This document shows positions 19,942 to 21,013 of a DNA stretch of 21,013 bases, in pieces. Location: IMG/VR virus record IMGVR_UViG_3300032286_000487, positions 1-21,013 of that record, one strand, 5' to 3'. The notes beneath the pieces were generated by a model that saw only the letters and a list, made by a program, of their open reading frames with translations, made no database searches and had not been told where the DNA came from. The position numbers and the translations under genes are program-made. How positions within the stretch are numbered: position 1 is the first letter of the stretch; each line of letters starts with the position of its first letter. Origin of the DNA: a virus.

Positions 19942-20033
19942 AATTGCCGATTGCCTTATTGCATCCGTCGCGGCTTATGTTGTAAAAACATTTTTGCGCC
20001 CGGCATTTGGGTGGCTTTGGGAAAGGAAAAAAG
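19942..20033 (+). promoter_or_regulatory. Intergenic gap before the Sak4-like gene, possible promoter
   Basis: This 92-base AT-richer gap contains TTGCCT (19952-19957) and, 18 bases on, TTATGT (19976-19981), a loose -35/-10 match, plus an AAAAACATTTTT palindrome and a strong ribosome site GGGAAAGGA before ATG 20034. It is the only clear break in the 19.3-21 kb gene run. Confidence 0.3.
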
Positions 20034-20810
20034 ATGGCGATTTCAATGGCGTCTCTGCGCCGCAGCACGGAGGTGAAAGCTCCGCGCATCATGCTTCACG
20101 CGGTGCATGGTATCGGCAAAACCTCGCTTGGTGCTGGCATGCGCAAGCCGGTGATCCTCCAGACCGAAGACGGTCTCGGCATGATCGACATGCCTACATT
20201 CGGGCTGCTCAAGACTTATTCCGAGGTGATGGACGCCGTCGCCTCGCTCTACAGCGAAGCGCACGAATTCGAAACCGTGGTGCTAGACAGCCTCGACTGG
20301 CTGGAGCCGATGGTGTGGGTGGAGACTTGCCGCCTCAACAATTGGAAAGACATCGAGCAGCCCGGCTACGGCAAGGGCTACGCCGCCGCCTTGGACACAT
20401 GGCGCGGTATTCTTGATGGATTGAACGCACTCCGCGATGAGCGCAAAATGACCATCACGATGATTGCGCACACGGAACCGAAACGATTTGAAAGCCCCGA
20501 GGTGGAAGCCTACGACCGTTACGCGCCCAAGCTGCAAAAGGCCGCAAGCGCCTTGGTGCAAGAGCACGTCGATTGCGTCTGGTTTATGAATTACCGCGTG
20601 TCGGTGGTGAAGGACGACAAGAAAGACCCCAGCAGCCGGGCGCGTGGCGTTGGGGGCGGACAGCGCGTTCTTTACACTACCGAGCGCCCTTCACATCTGG
20701 CAAAAAACCGTTACCGGATGCCGGAATCCATCTCGCTGCCGGATGATCCGGAACAGATGTGGCCGACCATCGCCCAGCACATTCCCTATTTCGCAACCAG
20801 CAAGGAATAA
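20034..20810 (+). CDS. Sak4-like RecA-fold ATPase (AAA_24), phage recombination
   Basis: ATG 20034 is preferred over an upstream in-frame start because GGGAAAGGA sits at the right distance. The 258-residue protein has a short N-terminal strand ('KAPRIMLHAVHGIGKTSLGA') holding the Walker A motif Gly26-Ile-Gly-Lys-Thr30, 'ILQTEDGLGMID', Walker B 'TVVLDSLDWLEPM' with Asp85, 'MTITMIAHTEPKRFESPEVE' and a C-terminal part with 'LYTTERPSHLAKNRYRMPES'. This is the layout of the ATP-binding phage proteins (AAA_24) that include Sak4-type single-strand annealing recombinases. Neighbouring rusA and DUF669 genes fit that role. It has no C-terminal DNA-binding domain like bacterial RecA. Confidence 0.82.
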   Translation: MAISMASLRRSTEVKAPRIMLHAVHGIGKTSLGAGMRKPVILQTEDGLGMIDMPTFGLLKTYSEVMDAVASLYSEAHEFETVVLDSLDWLEPMVWVETCRLNNWKDIEQPGYGKGYAAALDTWRGILDGLNALRDERKMTITMIAHTEPKRFESPEVEAYDRYAPKLQKAASALVQEHVDCVWFMNYRVSVVKDDKKDPSSRARGVGGGQRVLYTTERPSHLAKNRYRMPESISLPDDPEQMWPTIAQHIPYFATSKE

Positions 20811-20815
20811 GACCA

Positions 20816-21013
20816 ATGGCTTTTCTCGGCGAAACCTTTGACGCCAGCAGCGTTGAACCCGCACAGCCTCGCGACAATCTGCCGCCCGGCAATTACCCGG
20901 CGCAGGTGATCGAAAGCGTGATGAAGGAGACCGCCAAGGGCGGGACGATGCTTCAGCTTACGCTGGAAATCATCGACGGCCCATCCAAGGGCCGCCGGGT
21001 GTGGGACAACCTC
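20816..21013 (+). CDS. DUF669 family protein, 3' end beyond the window
   Basis: The gene starts at ATG 20816, five bases after the Sak4-like stop, and runs off the end; 66 residues are visible. 'MAFLGETFDASSVEP', 'RDNLPPGNYPAQVIESVMKE' and 'TLEIIDGPSKGRRVWDNL' match the start of DUF669 proteins (PF05037), which are phage proteins repeatedly found beside Sak4-type recombinases and probably bind single-stranded DNA. The latter role is from gene context, not proven by this sequence. Confidence 0.85.
   Translation, partial: MAFLGETFDASSVEPAQPRDNLPPGNYPAQVIESVMKETAKGGTMLQLTLEIIDGPSKGRRVWDNL

Noticed and set aside
1-21013. tRNA genes, integrase, attachment sites or transposase
   Set aside because: No cloverleaf-type sequence and no protein with integrase or transposase motifs was seen, so lysogeny cannot be judged from this window.

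Overview
The window is a stretch of a tailed double-stranded DNA phage (or prophage) genome. Every gene I can support lies on the plus strand, mostly joined by ATGA, GTGA or TGATG stop/start overlaps or by very short gaps. The lysis genes (GH19 endolysin, GTA-type holin), an exported RlpA-like protein and the small-protein families (the 'PNPDAPGVPLxPERDG' and 'VVPVEPT' types) point to a Gram-negative host. Alphaproteobacteria is my best guess, but that is inference from family resemblance only. No tRNA, rRNA, CRISPR array or insertion sequence was seen.

Region 1 (1-7727) is the distal tail and host-recognition module. It holds a 5'-truncated structural protein, a tail-fibre protein of the 'INGAMQVDQR' type, several small virion-associated proteins, and a fibre with a gp53-like C-terminal domain carrying an internal 156-bp tandem duplication. 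It also holds three copies of a Gp77-like fibre-adaptor domain (one alone, two fused), an 800-residue collagen-like and glycine-rich fibre, and a tail assembly chaperone-like protein. Region 2 (7724-10214) has a small membrane/coiled-coil protein, a SAM-dependent methyltransferase and a large two-domain glycosyltransferase with a TPR-like tail. These last two are a translationally coupled pair that probably modifies a glycan. Region 3 (10147-12325) is lysis (three-segment holin, GH19 endolysin) followed by a calcineurin-like phosphoesterase and a small unknown gene.

Region 4 (12326-18831) is an accessory block of about twenty mostly unrecognised small genes. Its first two genes are each preceded by the same 42-bp element. 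From about 15.5 kb the genes share a stereotyped junction in which one short sequence encodes the upstream protein's C-terminal '(E/G)VKP', a strong Shine-Dalgarno, and an ATGA overlap starting the next gene (usually Met-Ser). Some of these genes also share interior DNA blocks (a 40-bp block at 39/40 identity and a 32-bp exact block), which suggests module exchange. One gene reaches the same junction only if read through a -1 shift at a run of seven T.

Region 5 (18828-21013) has an exported RlpA-like double-psi beta-barrel protein lacking the usual catalytic His, a YdaS/Cro-like regulator, a RusA Holliday-junction resolvase, a Sak4-like RecA-fold ATPase and the start of a DUF669 gene. The last three form a phage recombination/replication module. 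The only gaps of note are 12326-12446, 12690-12774, 19182-19345 and 19942-20033. None exceeds 300 bases, and each holds possible control elements.
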